A stretch of DNA of 64,000 nucleotides from Parus major (Eukaryota > Chordata > Aves > Passeriformes > Paridae). Made by a program: the position numbers and the translations under genes. Of the stretch, positions 1 to 13,000 are shown in pieces. The notes under the pieces were generated by a model, which saw only the letters and a list, made by a program, of their open reading frames with translations, had not been told where the DNA came from and ran no database searches. The stretch spans positions 32,537,950 to 32,601,949 of the forward strand of contig NC_031799.1 in assembly GCF_001522545.3 (NCBI RefSeq). Reading direction: 5' to 3'. Each line of letters begins with the position of its first letter. Position 1 is the stretch's first letter.

Positions 1-3000
1 TTTAAGGTGAAAAGGCTTTGCTATCCTGTGTTGAGGTACATTTTGTCTTCCTATTGGTGTCCATCCCTGGACTGACCATTCACCAGGCAGTAGAAATGTT
101 ATCTTAGGAAGGAGCCACCGTATCTTTCTGTCTGACCTCTTCTGCTGGAATTCATTACATCAGCACAGTGTGACAGGCAGAGTCAGAAAGAGTAGCAGTC
201 ATTATTAAAAAAGCATGGGGTTTTCTGTGTATTGTGGGATTTGGTTAAGGACTAGTGCAGGATTTCTTTAAAAGATTTCTGTCTCTAACTTTTGAAAAAT
301 GCTTTTGTATTTTAACACCCTGTCCCGCTTTTAACATACTGCCATAAATAACCCTGGTGCTAGCCATTAAGAAAAAAAATAAACCAGGAGGACAGGATTG
401 GGGGATGGCTGAGTGACGGAGGAGTGGGTCCAATAATATCTGGGTACCAGATGGCACCATCATAATGATGGGGCCAGTTCCGTAAAACACAAAGGGAAAT
501 TCCTGACATGCATTAGCAGAGGTGACAAAGCCCTCAGGGAATTGGATATGGACAGAGAGACCAGTGTGACAGGGGCACACAGTATCTCTTTCTCCTTTTC
601 AGTAGGTGCCTATGCTTCTAAAGACACATAAGCTATTTTAATTTGATTTTCCTTGTTGACCAGTTTCCATTATTTATTAATGGAAATAACAGAAATATTA
701 ATGGAAATTAATGGAAATACTCCATTATTTCCTTTCTCTGTACCTTATTCACAGCTTAGTAAGCTTAAAACTTCCTTTTATGGCTTTACTTTAAAAATAA
801 AACATGTTATGATTGTTGGATTGCAAAAAAAAAAAAAAAAAGATAGTGAGAACATGTATAGCTTTATCTACAGGGCCACTGCTTGTACTCTTTAGATTCA
901 TGTAGTGAAGAGGAAGAAGATGTAGGGAAACAGATCTGATATCTGTGGCTGCTCAAAGGGAAGGTCAGCAATGAAGCAGGCACACATTAGGTAATGATTT
1001 CTATCTACTCATTCAAGGACCCACAGTCACAACTACTTAGGATTTATGCATAATAACAATACAGGAGAGAAACAGTTATCCCTCCCTGTGGAGAAAGGCA
1101 GCAGTGAATGAAAAGTACCAACAGCATCTGATGAAGAGACAAACCTGAAGAAAAAAATCAAATTAAAGCTACTTAAAAGAAACTATAGACAGACAGAATA
1201 TAATCGCTCTAATTGGAATTGGACCTATGCAGCTGCCTCCACTGTTAATACTCTTACAGATGAAGCCTGATATTTTATTGATAAGTGTTAATGACCACTG
1301 TTTCACGTCTCTGAACAATGACACCAGCAGCTATCCTAGTGGTGTATGTGAGCATTAAAACCTGTGGGAAGGTGGCATTACCTGGAGGAAAAGAATGGGT
1401 TTGCATTTCAGCTCAAGACAAGGAGTCTGGAAGTCTGTGCTCAGTTCTGGATCTATCACATAAAATTTCCAAGCCTTCAAAGAAGCCACTGAACATTTCA
1501 TTTCATCAGTAGTATCTGAGTTTAGATACTTTAATAAATGGCTGTCTCTGCTTTAGAACACTCAGTCCCACTGGTTTGTGCATGTCTCAAAACCTCAGAC
1601 TTTATCTAAGCCATGGATTTAACCAATGGTACTTGAAAACAAACAAACAAACAAAGCAAGAAGATAAAATAAAACAAATGAAAAAACATTGAGCAATAAA
1701 AATTAAGGGCAACATGTAATTATGTAGCAGTGAAGAAAATTATCTGTTTTTCTACACAGCTCAAAGCACACACTTGTTTTTCTTCATAATACATATTGTA
1801 GGAACCCAAGTCCTGAACAGAAGAGGCTGTTGCTACATTCAAGAATTTTGAAAATATCTGAAACACTCAGCAGAGTTCTCTGTGGGTCTCACCCTGAACC
1901 CACTGTGACCTGCTGTGAAAGGTCTCCCACTGTTGAGTATTGACATTGTCTTCTTATTTCTCTTCTGACTTCCCCAGTCACGTATATATTCCTGTATGGA
2001 GGGGAATATGCTTCAGTCCTTAGCTGAAGGAATGAGTTATTGCATTTGTCTTGTTTATTGTTATTAAAGGGATGATTATTACAGTGGGATTTAAGTAAGC
2101 AATATGGAATGACAACTGAAACACCTCAATCATTTCCCATTTTCTAAAAAAATTTCAGTGTACCTATTCCACTGCTTCCATTTTCCAAGCAGCTCAGAGG
2201 TTAGCATACAGAAATGCCTAATGCTGACCATTGGAAGATGAGCTATATGCAGGACAAATAACTTCAAATCTAAAAACTGTCCCCTTTTCATTCATATACT
2301 TTTTGTGGTTTGTTCTCAAACATTTGGCAACACTTGTCATTAATGGCAACACAAAGATATTTAAAAGTCTTTGTAATTTTTGATGTTAGGATGATGGAAA
2401 ATTCAGAAACATTGTATATTTATCTTATACGTTCACATTACATAAATGTTTTGTTTTTAATGGCAATTACTATATGGAGATTTCTTTGCAGGGTTTTCTT
2501 GAGTTTCTCCTTTTTTTTTCTTCTTTTAACTCTTTTGATTCTGCTAATTTTCTTTTTCTCAGTTAACAGTTATATTAGAATTAAATCACATTTCCAAAGT
2601 GAGTACTTAAAATGTAGGAACTTGGCCTAGACAGCAGCAAAAATACCATTTCCTGAAGGTGTTGTGTTTATTCATTATGAATTGCTGACTCAGGTGAAAA
2701 AATATAATACATGGCATTTAGAGATCAAACCTCATTTCAAAAAGGATCCAGTCTTCTTCTGTGTCCTCTTCCTTTTTACCCATGTTTGTACATATGATAC
2801 ACATCATGTGCAAATATTCCAAGTATTTGAAGTATCTCTGTTTTTCTGAATTAATAGTTTTAATACCTTGCAGATTATCCTCCCTTTTGGTTTGGAGTAC
2901 AGCAGGTCTCCAACAAAGCAAAATTGCACAACAATTTACAGTGTTCAAAAATATAAGACAGCTTCTGATGAAGAGCAGGACCCTTTTTTCCCATAATCTG

Positions 3001-5193
3001 ATTGGGATTTCTACCTTTCAGTTTGCCAGGTTAAGAAGCTGTACATTTCAACTAGTCAAAATATCTAAGTCACAGTAGCTGATGCAAACCACTAAATCTC
3101 TGACAGGAGCTTTTCCATATCAAAATAGAATTACAGCAGCTGCAGTCTTAGAATGGCCCGCCTGTAGTGCTAAAGAGTATGACCCTCTCAAAATGAAAGA
3201 TATTGGAAACAAGACTTGTATTTTAAGTTAAAATGTCTTAAGAGTAGGAAAATGTAATCAATTTGTATCAGTAGTTTCCCAAAAGCTTTTCTCATAAAAG
3301 AATTCTGCAGTCTTGTAGCAGCATGATAAATATTTTCAAATTTTACAATAATACTTGTAATAAATTTCTTTCCTTTCTGTTACTTTCTGTGTATAGTGCT
3401 AGTAGTGGATGTCTTGTTTATAACAAGATTATAAAGACCTAAAAAAAGTGGGTAAAGAGATGCTTTTTACTCCCTGTTCCAAAGGACTGTGATGTTCTAG
3501 TCAGGATTCCTGGTATATACACCTGGGAAAACACTAGCTTACCTTTTAGGCTTTGGATTTTTTTTATCTTTGACTTGGAGGGAAAGTCCTTTTGTCAACT
3601 AGAGAAAGGTAGTGGATGGAAGAGAGAAAGAGTGTAAAAATATTTTAAGATATGCTGATCCCAAATTTCCCTTCCTATCAAAACTGCTCATGGGATTTCC
3701 AAGGTAAGGAATGAGTTTGCTAGAGCCCAGACAATAATAGAAACATACAGGTGTACTGCCTTCAGCCCTGGGCAAAGCTGTCCAACTCTGGTGTGGCCTA
3801 TCAAAATAAAGACCAAAGGAAGAGGAATACTGTCAGTGATAGCCAGGTTTCCATGAAAAATACACCACAAAAGCTGAGTTTGCATATGCAGACAGATTCC
3901 AAACACTGATCATGAGGGAATGTTGTCAACTAGGATTGTTTCTGTGAGGTTCAGTGAGGATCAGTGCCAGATACAATGATCGTTCTTTTGTTCTACTCCT
4001 TGAAGTATTACAACCCTTGCCTTAGAACTTGCCTGTGGCAGAAAGTTTGGAAGAATGGCCAATGGAGAAGGCAAGAGTCAGATAAAGCTATCTAAATTAC
4101 ATTGTATTCATACTTTTAGTGCTCCAATACCACTGACATCAGGTATGAAAGCATAGGGATTGCAGGTTATAGAGTGCCCTGCAACTATTGCTTCTGGATA
4201 GATTAAGGACTCAGTTCAACATGAGCTCAGCAAAACAAAGTGTGTTACATTACTGCAGCAAAGTAATAGTGATGTGGTATAGAGTTGAATGTGAATCTTA
4301 GGCTTGATAACTTTGATTAAAATGCTTGTCCAGTTTCTAGCACTGACATTGAAAAAGCAGTGACATCACAGAGAAACTGAGAAATTATTGTAATTGTTGA
4401 GGAAAATAATGAGAGGTGGAATTCAGTCTGTTTTATTGCAAGGACAGCTGCAAAGTGCTTTTAATAAAATAATAATGGATTTTCAGAAGGAAAAATTTGG
4501 AGCATATAAGGGTTACTGATCAGAAAGACAAGTGCAACAGAAAAACAAATCCACAATAGAAATTAAACACTATTGTTAATTGTTTATTTTTTTAATGAGA
4601 GAAAGTTAAATGCCTTAGGGAAATAAAATTTTAAAATGTATTTAAATTTTTAAATTTTTAATTTAAAGTTTAAAATTTAAAGAAAAAGAAAAAAAAAAAG
4701 GTGAAGAGATCATGAATTCTCTTCACCTTTTGCTAGCTTCAAATTAAAGCTTAAAAACAGCTTAAATCTTGCTGTGACACAAGAATAATTGAAATTATTT
4801 TCCATGTAGTCCTGCAATTACCTGATAACAGCAACCTGCTCAATTCTTACTAGCAAAACAAAGAATAAACAACCAAGGCAAAGATTATCCAGGTTGAATA
4901 CTTGCAAAAGGTAGCTAGAAGGATCATCATGTTCATGGGCACATTGGGAGATTGCTGGATGCCTTGCACTGAGATGTTTTAGGATCAATGTGGGTGTTAT
5001 AAGGGTTTGTCTTTCCTCTTGGACATGAGGAGACTTGTCAATGGAACCTCCTATGTGTTTTTTTTAAATAAACATATGATGAGATGGAGTACTTGTTTTT
5101 TCTTAAATAAAATCTGCCCTGGGTAAGACTATCCTGCTTTTGCTTTCCTGGCAATTTGTGGACATAACTTGCCATGCTCTATTCCTGTCACAG
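1..5193 (+). other. Intron of ADAMTSL1 (partial, upstream of first visible exon)
   Basis: No exon is recognisable here. The expected preceding exon, which carries the segment just before FIPEAW, was looked for and not found, so it probably lies left of the window. The sequence is AT-rich with short A-runs (826-841) and an AAAC-type repeat at 1637-1656. A strongly A/T-only stretch runs from about 4621 to 4695. A perfect hairpin at 4696-4731 is listed separately. The open reading frames here are short and show no family signature. Confidence 0.85.
4696..4731. repeat. Perfect inverted repeat, 14-bp arms, 8-nt loop
   Basis: The left arm is 4696-4709 (AAAAGGTGAAGAGA). The right arm 4718-4731 (TCTCTTCACCTTTT) is its exact reverse complement, separated by 8 nt. 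The element lies at the edge of an A/T-only stretch, about 460 bp before the exon at 5194. The flanks show weaker complementarity (an AAAGTTTAAA-like stretch on the left, an AATTAAAGCTT-like stretch on the right). It may therefore be the core of a longer, decayed fold-back element or an inverted duplication. No function is implied by the sequence. Confidence 0.9.
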
Positions 5194-5495
5194 GTTTATT
5201 CCTGAGGCTTGGTCCACCTGTAGTGTCACCTGTGGAGTAGGCAGCCAGATGCGGCTTGTGAAATGTCAGGTGCTCCTCTCTTTCTCTCAGTCTGTGGCTG
5301 ATCTGCCCATCGATGAATGTGAAGGTCCCAAACCTGTGTCTCAGAGAGCCTGTTACAGTGGTCCCTGCAGTGGGGAGGCAACTGACTACACCCCAGAGGA
5401 GACTCAGCTTTTGTATGGCAGCTTGCAGGAGTTCGATGAGCTCTATGATTGGGAATATGAAGGCTTTACAGAGTGCTCAGAGTCCTGTGGAGGAG
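5194..5495 (+). CDS. ADAMTSL1: ADAMTSL1 exon: complete TSR, acidic linker, start of next TSR
   Basis: The acceptor is tgtcacag and the donor gtaagt. The first base completes a split codon; translation then reads FIPEAWSTCSVTCGVG. This is a thrombospondin type-1 repeat with six cysteines ending CYSGPC. WSTC fits the W-x-x-C C-mannosylation pattern, and CSVTCG fits the O-fucosylation pattern C-x-x-S/T-C. Both modifications are known to matter for secretion of TSR proteins. An acidic linker (FDELYDWEYEGF) follows, then the start of the next TSR (CSESCGG), which is split by a phase-1 intron. The closest remembered match is human ADAMTSL1, including VADLPIDECEGPKP. An in-frame ATG at 5243 is internal and is not a start. 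If the donor is ignored, the frame runs 20 more codons to a stop at 5555-5557. Confidence 0.96.
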
Positions 5496-8400
5496 GTAAG
5501 TGCAGAACGCTTCTGTGCTGGATTTACTTTTCTTCTTCAAGTGGGCTTGGCACTTAATACCCATAGACATGCTGTTTTGCTATGGCTAGTTAGAAATTTA
5601 GGAAGGAAATAAAACTTTAAGACTGTTGGGATCAAACATATTTGAAAAGACATGCATAAGAAATGTGAAAAAAATCCCATGAGCACAACATAATTTAGCC
5701 CAGGACTTCCAGATCTGTGCTCAGACTGTCATGAAGAGTGCTCAGTTTATCATATATTTCTGTTTCCTTTGTCAGCTGATCACCCAGAGGCAATCACTAA
5801 AAAAAGCTTAAAAGGGGTCTGGTGGTACATGCTAACAAATTTTTAGTTCTTATCTATTGGTTTGCTCTGTGTAAGCAAAAACATGTGGAAATAAATTGCC
5901 CTCCCATAGCAGATGGAATAAATAATGGATATTTTAAGGGCTCAGCTGTTCCCTAACTCCTGTCAATAAGGCACATCAGCTCCAATACCACTGCAAAAGA
6001 AAACTTACGGCAAAATGGCATTAATGATGTAGTTGTCTAAAACAAGGCTTGGCAACTGTAGTGGCTCAATCAAGTTCTCAGGTTGCACATATTATACACC
6101 ATTAACACACATTTCTGACATCCTTTTTTCTCCCCATCATTTTATCAAGTTAGTTCTGAGAAATATGTCCAGTCCAGTATTTTTTCAAATTAAACCTAAA
6201 TTTTTCCAGCTCTTGTCTTCTTACTTTACAACTTTCAGGTGATTTAAGAAACAATTACTATGGAATACAAAATATAACTGTAGAACTGCAAACAACTCAG
6301 CATTTTGGAAGTTAATAATCTCTATAGATTCACAGGTAATCTTGAAAACCATGATAAGAAGAAAACAATGCAAAGGTTTTCTGTGCTTACTTTGAGCTTG
6401 CTGATGGTTGTCATTGTTTAGAGCAGTTCACAGCTGTCAGACCATTGACACTTTTGCTTTATTTCCTACACAAAAAAAAAAAGTGACACTAGTGTAGGCT
6501 AAGTGGTGGCAAACACTGATGTGACAGCAATATATGTCATGAGGTTATTGGCAAGCAATAACAATTTATTACACTTTTACTGTGACTGCCAAAACCTGAA
6601 CAGTTCCTAGAAGCATCCTCATGAAATAAAATAATTTCTTTTAATACGGAGCTTATGCTTGTATTTTTCAAATGTAACTCACAGATACTGATTTGTGGGA
6701 GACATTTTTCTTTATAAGTTTAATCTCTTTCAATTGTCAGTGAAGCTTTTTAGCCAAGATTTCTCTTTGTCTGACATTAACTCCAAATTTTCCAGATTAG
6801 CAGATGCTAAGTCAGATATTTTTGTAGCCATAGGTGCAAGACTGGTCAAACTAATTTTATTGGTTTTAGAGTCCTGGGAGAAGAAACTGGATAGATGCAA
6901 AAGTAACCTTTCACCTCCCAGAAGCAACAACCAGAAGGAACGGGTTAGTCATATAGTCTGCTGGTGGTGGCTTCATTTCCCAGAGCTGTCATCAAGTGTC
7001 ATGTAACAATTATTCTATCCTGGTAGATATAAACACAGAAATTCTCATTTGATGGTGTTTTGAAAGTGAACTTAAACTGCCTAGATTCACATCCCACCAT
7101 TACACATTTTTATACTGTATTTCCTATTGAGAACTTTTTTTTTTTCCAAGGAGAGAAATTTTAAAGCAGACAGCTTTTGTTCTAATAATATTGTACAGTA
7201 AATAATGTTTTGAATTCAATCACTTCATAAATGAACTTCCTGAAATCATATATCTTTTTTAATTATCTCTGTGCTGTGGAACTTCTGATTTATCATCAAA
7301 AGTTTCTATATTCTCTAAGTGTTCAGTGACCCATCTTAATTTAAAAACTTATTATTTTAGGACACACTAGTGTGAAATTCAAGAAGAAGCTGAAGAAAGA
7401 TTATGATCACATTTTTTACTGCTGGAGCGAGCCAGATTTTTTTTATCTTTTTTTTTTTTTTTTTTTTTATTCCTGGCACAAGCTATTAAAGCCAAAAATT
7501 GTTAATAAACATTCTAGCAACCATATTCAGACAGGAACCCTTTTCTTTGATAGCTATGCTGTCAGGCAAGATTTCTGGTCCTACCAGGACCTTTTAAAGA
7601 TAAAACCAAATTTTAATAGAATAGAATGCCTGTAGTATGGACAAGAGTTATTGGAATTTCAATCAGAGATTACTTAGATGAGAGAAATGAGCATGAGGAA
7701 TGAACTTAGTGGGAGGTTTAAGGCTGGTTAGGTACTGAAAACTGAAGAACAGTAGTATCAGAGGTTGGCTACATGAATCTGGTAACATTAAACCATCAGC
7801 ATGAGAAATGGAGAAAATGTTGAATTCAGCCCTCATAGTCACTTTCATAGTCACATCACTTTTCAGTAGTCAACATTGAAACAGACAATAGAAAAGTGTT
7901 AATTTGATGGTAATTAGTTGAGAGTTCATTAGTTACACCCTTCAGAGAGGAGAAACTGAAACTGTGGATGTACACTCAGTTTACAAAATTTTATCTGAGA
8001 AGGACATACAGAAAGTGAGTGAGCTGTATGCCTAAGAAACGGGAACATGTCAACCAGCACGTGGCAGAAATCAGTGGTTTCTTTCCACAGAGTTTGGAAA
8101 AATACTTTCATGGTTTCCGTACCTCTGGATCAGCAGTCCTTTTTCCTGGCTTCATCAAATTGGTCTTGATGTCAGGCCTGCACAGATGTTCCATCCAAAA
8201 CAGAGACCAGTAATCTGAACACAGTGCCATTTCCCATCAGGTAGAGAACCACCTCTGTTCTTCAGCCTGGAGTATTCCCTTCTGGAGAATCCAAATGCCT
8301 GTGCTTTCTGCACACAATGTGATTATATGCTCAACAGAGAAATGATTGAGCTAGAAAAATAATGAACATGACAGGGAAGTGAACATCTTGTTCATATACA

Positions 8401-9939
8401 TAAGTTTTGTAAGTTGGTTTTCCTAGATACAAATCACTGCCTTTTGCTCAACAGGCTATCCTTTTTACAATTTTTCTTGAGTCTTTTGAGAGCTGACTTG
8501 AGTAGCAAAATAGAAAATATGGGGCCACTTTGTAAAGAGGGAAACGCCCAACAGCATTGGCTGGCTACAGGGACTTCGGTAATTTTGATGTTGGTGTCCA
8601 CGTCCAAAACTGTCCGATTTCTTTATTTTTTTCAGTATCTGGGATATGGGAGACACACTGCATGGTCTTTTGTCATAGCCATGACCTTAATAGGCTTACA
8701 CACATAGCAGCCAAAAAAATGGTTAACAGTCCTCTTATCTGGGTCCCTCAGCCTGTACTGAGATTAAGGAGAATGAATCTGTGAATAGTGTCAGGAACAT
8801 AGGAACTGTGATCAGCACTTTGGTCCTCTTGAAGGATATGAAGTAATTTTTTGCCTAATGACATGTGCTCTGGCATTAGAAACACCAAAAGATAATGTTA
8901 CCTCTGTGACACTGTTTTTGGTGGTCTTTAAGGTCTTACAACACTTTGTTTTGATTTGGGTTTTTTTCCCTTCACATTAGTGTCTTAAAAAATTGTGAGA
9001 TGTTTTGGGAAAGTGATGTTTTTGAAACTATAATTTAATTGTCGGGAGTTCAGCTAATCTTTTTCTAACTCAGAACACAGGAATGAATGTAAGAAACATA
9101 TTTTCATTGTATTTTAACCACTGTGGATTAGATTCTCAGGAAGTTCAGGCAAATTATTATCCTCAGACCCCCCTCAGACCCCTTTTATTCATGGGGAAAT
9201 AGGTTCTTTCTCATCCAGTCCTCTTCCCTTGGCACATAATGTTGCAATCCCTGATGTTCTAGCTTTCTAACCTTATGATCCAAAAAACCAGTGATGCCCC
9301 TAGTCATAGGAAAAGTGAGAGTAATTGGTATACCATAGACTATATAAGGATTTTGGATTTAACAAGGAATTTCTAAGTTAAACCATAATAACCAAATCTT
9401 CCAGTTTCTCTTAGTCCCAACAGTGACTGTTCTTTCCCAGCTCTCTCTAACCTATCCTTTCCCAGCTCTCAGACATCCCTGCAGGTTTAGTTTGGATGCA
9501 GGCCCATGGATGCAGAAGAGTAAACTGAGAACAGCTGAATTGTCTGACCATGTTTTATTCTGCTTTTGGATGTGTAGAAGTCATATTGATTAAAATGAAA
9601 TCCATGGCCATCTTCACACCTTAGCCTGCTTGGCCTGGAAAATAAAGCACCTCATTGCACTTTGTGCAAAATGAAAACATGAGAGCGCTGGACAATTTTC
9701 TGTCCAGGGATGTCAGCTGTGAATGAAGTCATGGACTCCTTACTGCAGCACTAGGAAACCTTTCAGAGAGACTGAGAGCAATGACAAGTCTAGAGCTGGG
9801 ACTGCAGCCCCAGAGCTGCCAGCCCCAGCTGGGTGTCATCACCTGCTGCAGCTCTGCTGGTCCTGTTGGGACCACCCCTGACCCTGGCTGCCCCTGCAGG
9901 TACAGAGAGCTGGCTGTGACCATTATTTGTTGTGTGCAG
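5496..9939 (+). other. Intron, 4.4 kb
   Basis: The borders are gtaagt and tgtgtgcag. It contains two adjacent T-runs at 7437-7468 (the longer is 21 T at 7448-7468), a short tandem copy of a TCATAGTCAC motif near 7837-7855, and an AATAAA at 5608-5613. I recognise no exon, RNA gene or mobile element. Short open frames on both strands have no family signature. Confidence 0.85.
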
Positions 9940-10069
9940 GTGTCCAGGAGGCTGTGGTGACCTGTCTGAACAAACAAACTAGGGAGCTTGCAGACGAAGC
10001 ACTGTGTGTTAGCAGCCGTCGTCCTCCACAGCTGCTGAAGGCCTGTAGCCTGGACCCCTGCCCCCCAAG
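9940..10069 (+). CDS. ADAMTSL1: ADAMTSL1 exon: remainder of second visible TSR
   Basis: The acceptor is tgtgtgcag and the donor gtaggc. The first two bases complete the glycine codon left open by the exon ending at 5495. Translation reads GVQEAVVTCLNKQTRELADE and ends ACSLDPCPP. Its four cysteines bring this TSR to the family's six. The last two bases (AG) join the first base of the next exon to make an arginine. This short exon lies inside a larger open frame on the opposite strand, which is a shadow with no independent support. Confidence 0.95.
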
Positions 10070-13000
10070 GTAGGCATAATTTTAAGTGACCCCAAACTCT
10101 ATTGTCTTTCAGTCTGGAGATACACACTGCCTCAAGCATACCTTTCTCAGATGCAGGGGCTTGCATCCTCTTCCTGCCACAGTCATATTGAGCAGGAAGT
10201 ACAAAACAGCAGTAAGACCAAAGGGCAAAATTCAGACTTTGCCTCTTCAAGTCCTTCAAGTAGGCAGTTTATGAATTAGCTTAACTTTGCCCAGAGTTTT
10301 GTCAAGTTTAAAGAGACTTTTTCAACATCCCCTCTCAGAAAGATTTTTCAGAACCGGCTTGTCTCTGGCCTCGGGCAGTTTCCACAATCGTGACCCTAGA
10401 AACAGCAGATATTTCTCTGCAGAGATTCGCATCTGAACCCTTGACAACAGAAAATAGCTGTTATGACATTCTTATGGTTTATTTAAATATGGCCTGTCAA
10501 GTCTATAAAATGTACTGTATATATATTGTTTTTCCCCAGCTGTACACAGGTGCATTTACTCCATTGTGACACTGTAGATTTTAAATACATTGTTGTATAA
10601 CTCTGGACTATTTAAAACACTGAGCATTATCCAGGTGGTTGATTTACCTTAGAGCATTTATTGATAGATGTATGTATGATCTGTATGACAACAGGCTACA
10701 GAGGGGTATGTTGTTATGGATAATAGTAAATTTGGGATACACAGAGACAGTTTACATTAAAGATGAAAGAGGACCAGCATGAAATAACAATAAGGACAAA
10801 AATAATGGTTTGGTTGGTAATCAGGATTTTGAATTTGTGACAAATAGGTTGAAATTTCTTTACCAAAGCATTACAAATATTGTGTGTGAGGATACTTCAA
10901 CCCTAACTTTGTTAAGTTTTCTTTATTGCTGAAAATAACACACAAATATTATATAAATGTTTGAAAATTTCTTTGTAGGTGGAGGTCCTGTTGTAATTCA
11001 TAGGTAGAAACATCTCTGTTGCTGAGAGTGCATGGTAGAGTATTGATCATCCACAAATTCTGACATGAAAAATAAGTACTCAGTAGATAAGAAAAAACAA
11101 AGCACACTCGTGTAGGCCAGTATTTATGGTACTTCTTTTATAAAAGCATCCTGAGTAATTGCATAAATACTTCTTGAATTAATCTGTGTGACTATCTATA
11201 GTGCTGTGGTCACCTTGCTAACCAGAGTGGATCTAGTTTAAGGCAGCCATAAGCATGCATTTCCCTCCATGAATTACAGGAGGCTCATACTGCAGGTGAG
11301 AGTCAGTCTGTGAAGCAGAGGTGAAAGGGGATTGACGCAGAGGGAGAAGACTAAGCAGCTTTAATCCACCCCTAGGGCTGCACTTGAGGAAAGGGGAAAT
11401 TACTCTCTCCCCTGTATATACAACTTCTCTTCTGAAGCCCCCTCAGTCTGGAGGAAATTGCCTGTCTGCAGGCCCAGGATGAAGAACAGCACATATTCTG
11501 CAAAACAGTTCCTCTGGTCAGAACAAGCAGGCCTGCAGACTGCAGGCAGCGGGGCTAATGGAAAGAGAGTCAACAAGAGAAGTTGATGTGTCTCCCAGGC
11601 AGGCTGTGATGGGATAATTGCCTTATTTCCTCCAAGTTTCTGAAGAGCTACAACTACCAATGTCACTGTGTTAAATACAATAGTATATTAATGAAACAGA
11701 TAGTGTATAAAAAATTTGCTTTATAATCATTATTTACAGCCACTTTAATACTTTTTTAAAAAGGAAAAAATAAAGGATTATTTGTTTAAATTAAGATTTT
11801 CTCCTTGTTTAAATCATAAGATACTTCAAAATTCTAATTCATGAAATTTTGATCCAGGAGTCTGATGGAAATTAAGGCTAAAATCATGTCCTTATGTATG
11901 CTGATGAAGGCATTTCTACCCACTGAAAGTCCAAAAATTATAATACACTGTGGCTGTGAACTTAGATCTCTTCTACAGGAGTTTCCAAAATCTGTGAACC
12001 ATTGATACTTCCCAGAGCTCTTGTTGATGACTTATAGAGAGAGCTGGCTGGTCTCATAGTGCTGGCTCTTCTCTCTGCTTTCCAGCTGCCTAAGTGTGTT
12101 AACAGAAGCCTAAATTATAAAAACCACTTTCCTAAAATATTCTTTATGTGTAAGTGCCTGCTGGAGCATGCAGTTGTTGTGGGTAGAGGAGGCATTCCAC
12201 TGAAAAGGCAACTGAGATGGTGATGAATGTCTTGGTAGACAAGGAAATATTGTCCATAGCATGAAGAAAAGGCTGAGAAGTCTTGCCCAAGAGAATAAAA
12301 ATTCTCTCCTAATATATTTAGACAAATTATTCCAGTGGCATTTCTTGAACCTAAATAGCCCAGTGTGCTTAGAATTTAATGTTTATGTCTAAAATTTAGT
12401 ACAGTTAAAGATCTTGCTTAGCTGTAGAGGGAAAACATTTAAATGTTAAAACTTCAAAGCTTAATGTTGCTTCTGCTACAGGCATTTTTGGTTACATATA
12501 AGGCTACTCTGCAGCCTCTCCAAGGGTTAGTCATGTAAGCTGTAAACAATTGTTTTAGTTGTTTTACAACTATAAAAATGGACAAAAAATGGACAAAAGC
12601 ACTGAACTACAGAATCTCATCAGCCTTTCTGGAGGGTTAGAAGACATGGACCTCAAGAATGATATTGTTGCAGTAGTAGGCGAAGAGTAATTTCATTCTG
12701 GTTTTGTTCCATCTTTTTTCTTTTGGTCACTTTAGAAGAATGATACTAAAAGGATCTCCACTGTTGCTGTTCATTTTGCTCCTTACTGAAATTATATGTG
12801 GATAGACTAGATAACTTAATTACTCACTTAATACTTGAAATTAACCTATAGTATCATCAACCTTTTCAATCCCTAATTGCCCTGGTCTGTGTTGGAACAG
12901 AATATGGTAAAAGGTAGAATATACTGGCAATATACTTCACATTTATGAAAACATTGAGAGGTAATGGTGCTTGTGCAGCAGCTGAGAATGCTTTGAAATT

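Noticed and set aside
1318..1512. 64-codon open frame considered as the missing upstream ADAMTSL1 exon
   Set aside because: Its residues do not match the segment expected before FIPEAW, and no acceptor/donor pair gives the required phase.
2310..2630. Hydrophobic open frame of about 106 codons resembling a membrane protein
   Set aside because: The hydrophobicity comes from T-rich low-complexity sequence; there is no family signature or splice context.
9729..10259. Long minus-strand open frame (about 176 codons) across the exon at 9940-10069
   Set aside because: It overlaps a well-supported plus-strand exon, has no family signature, and is explained as a shadow of the coding and GC-richer sequence.
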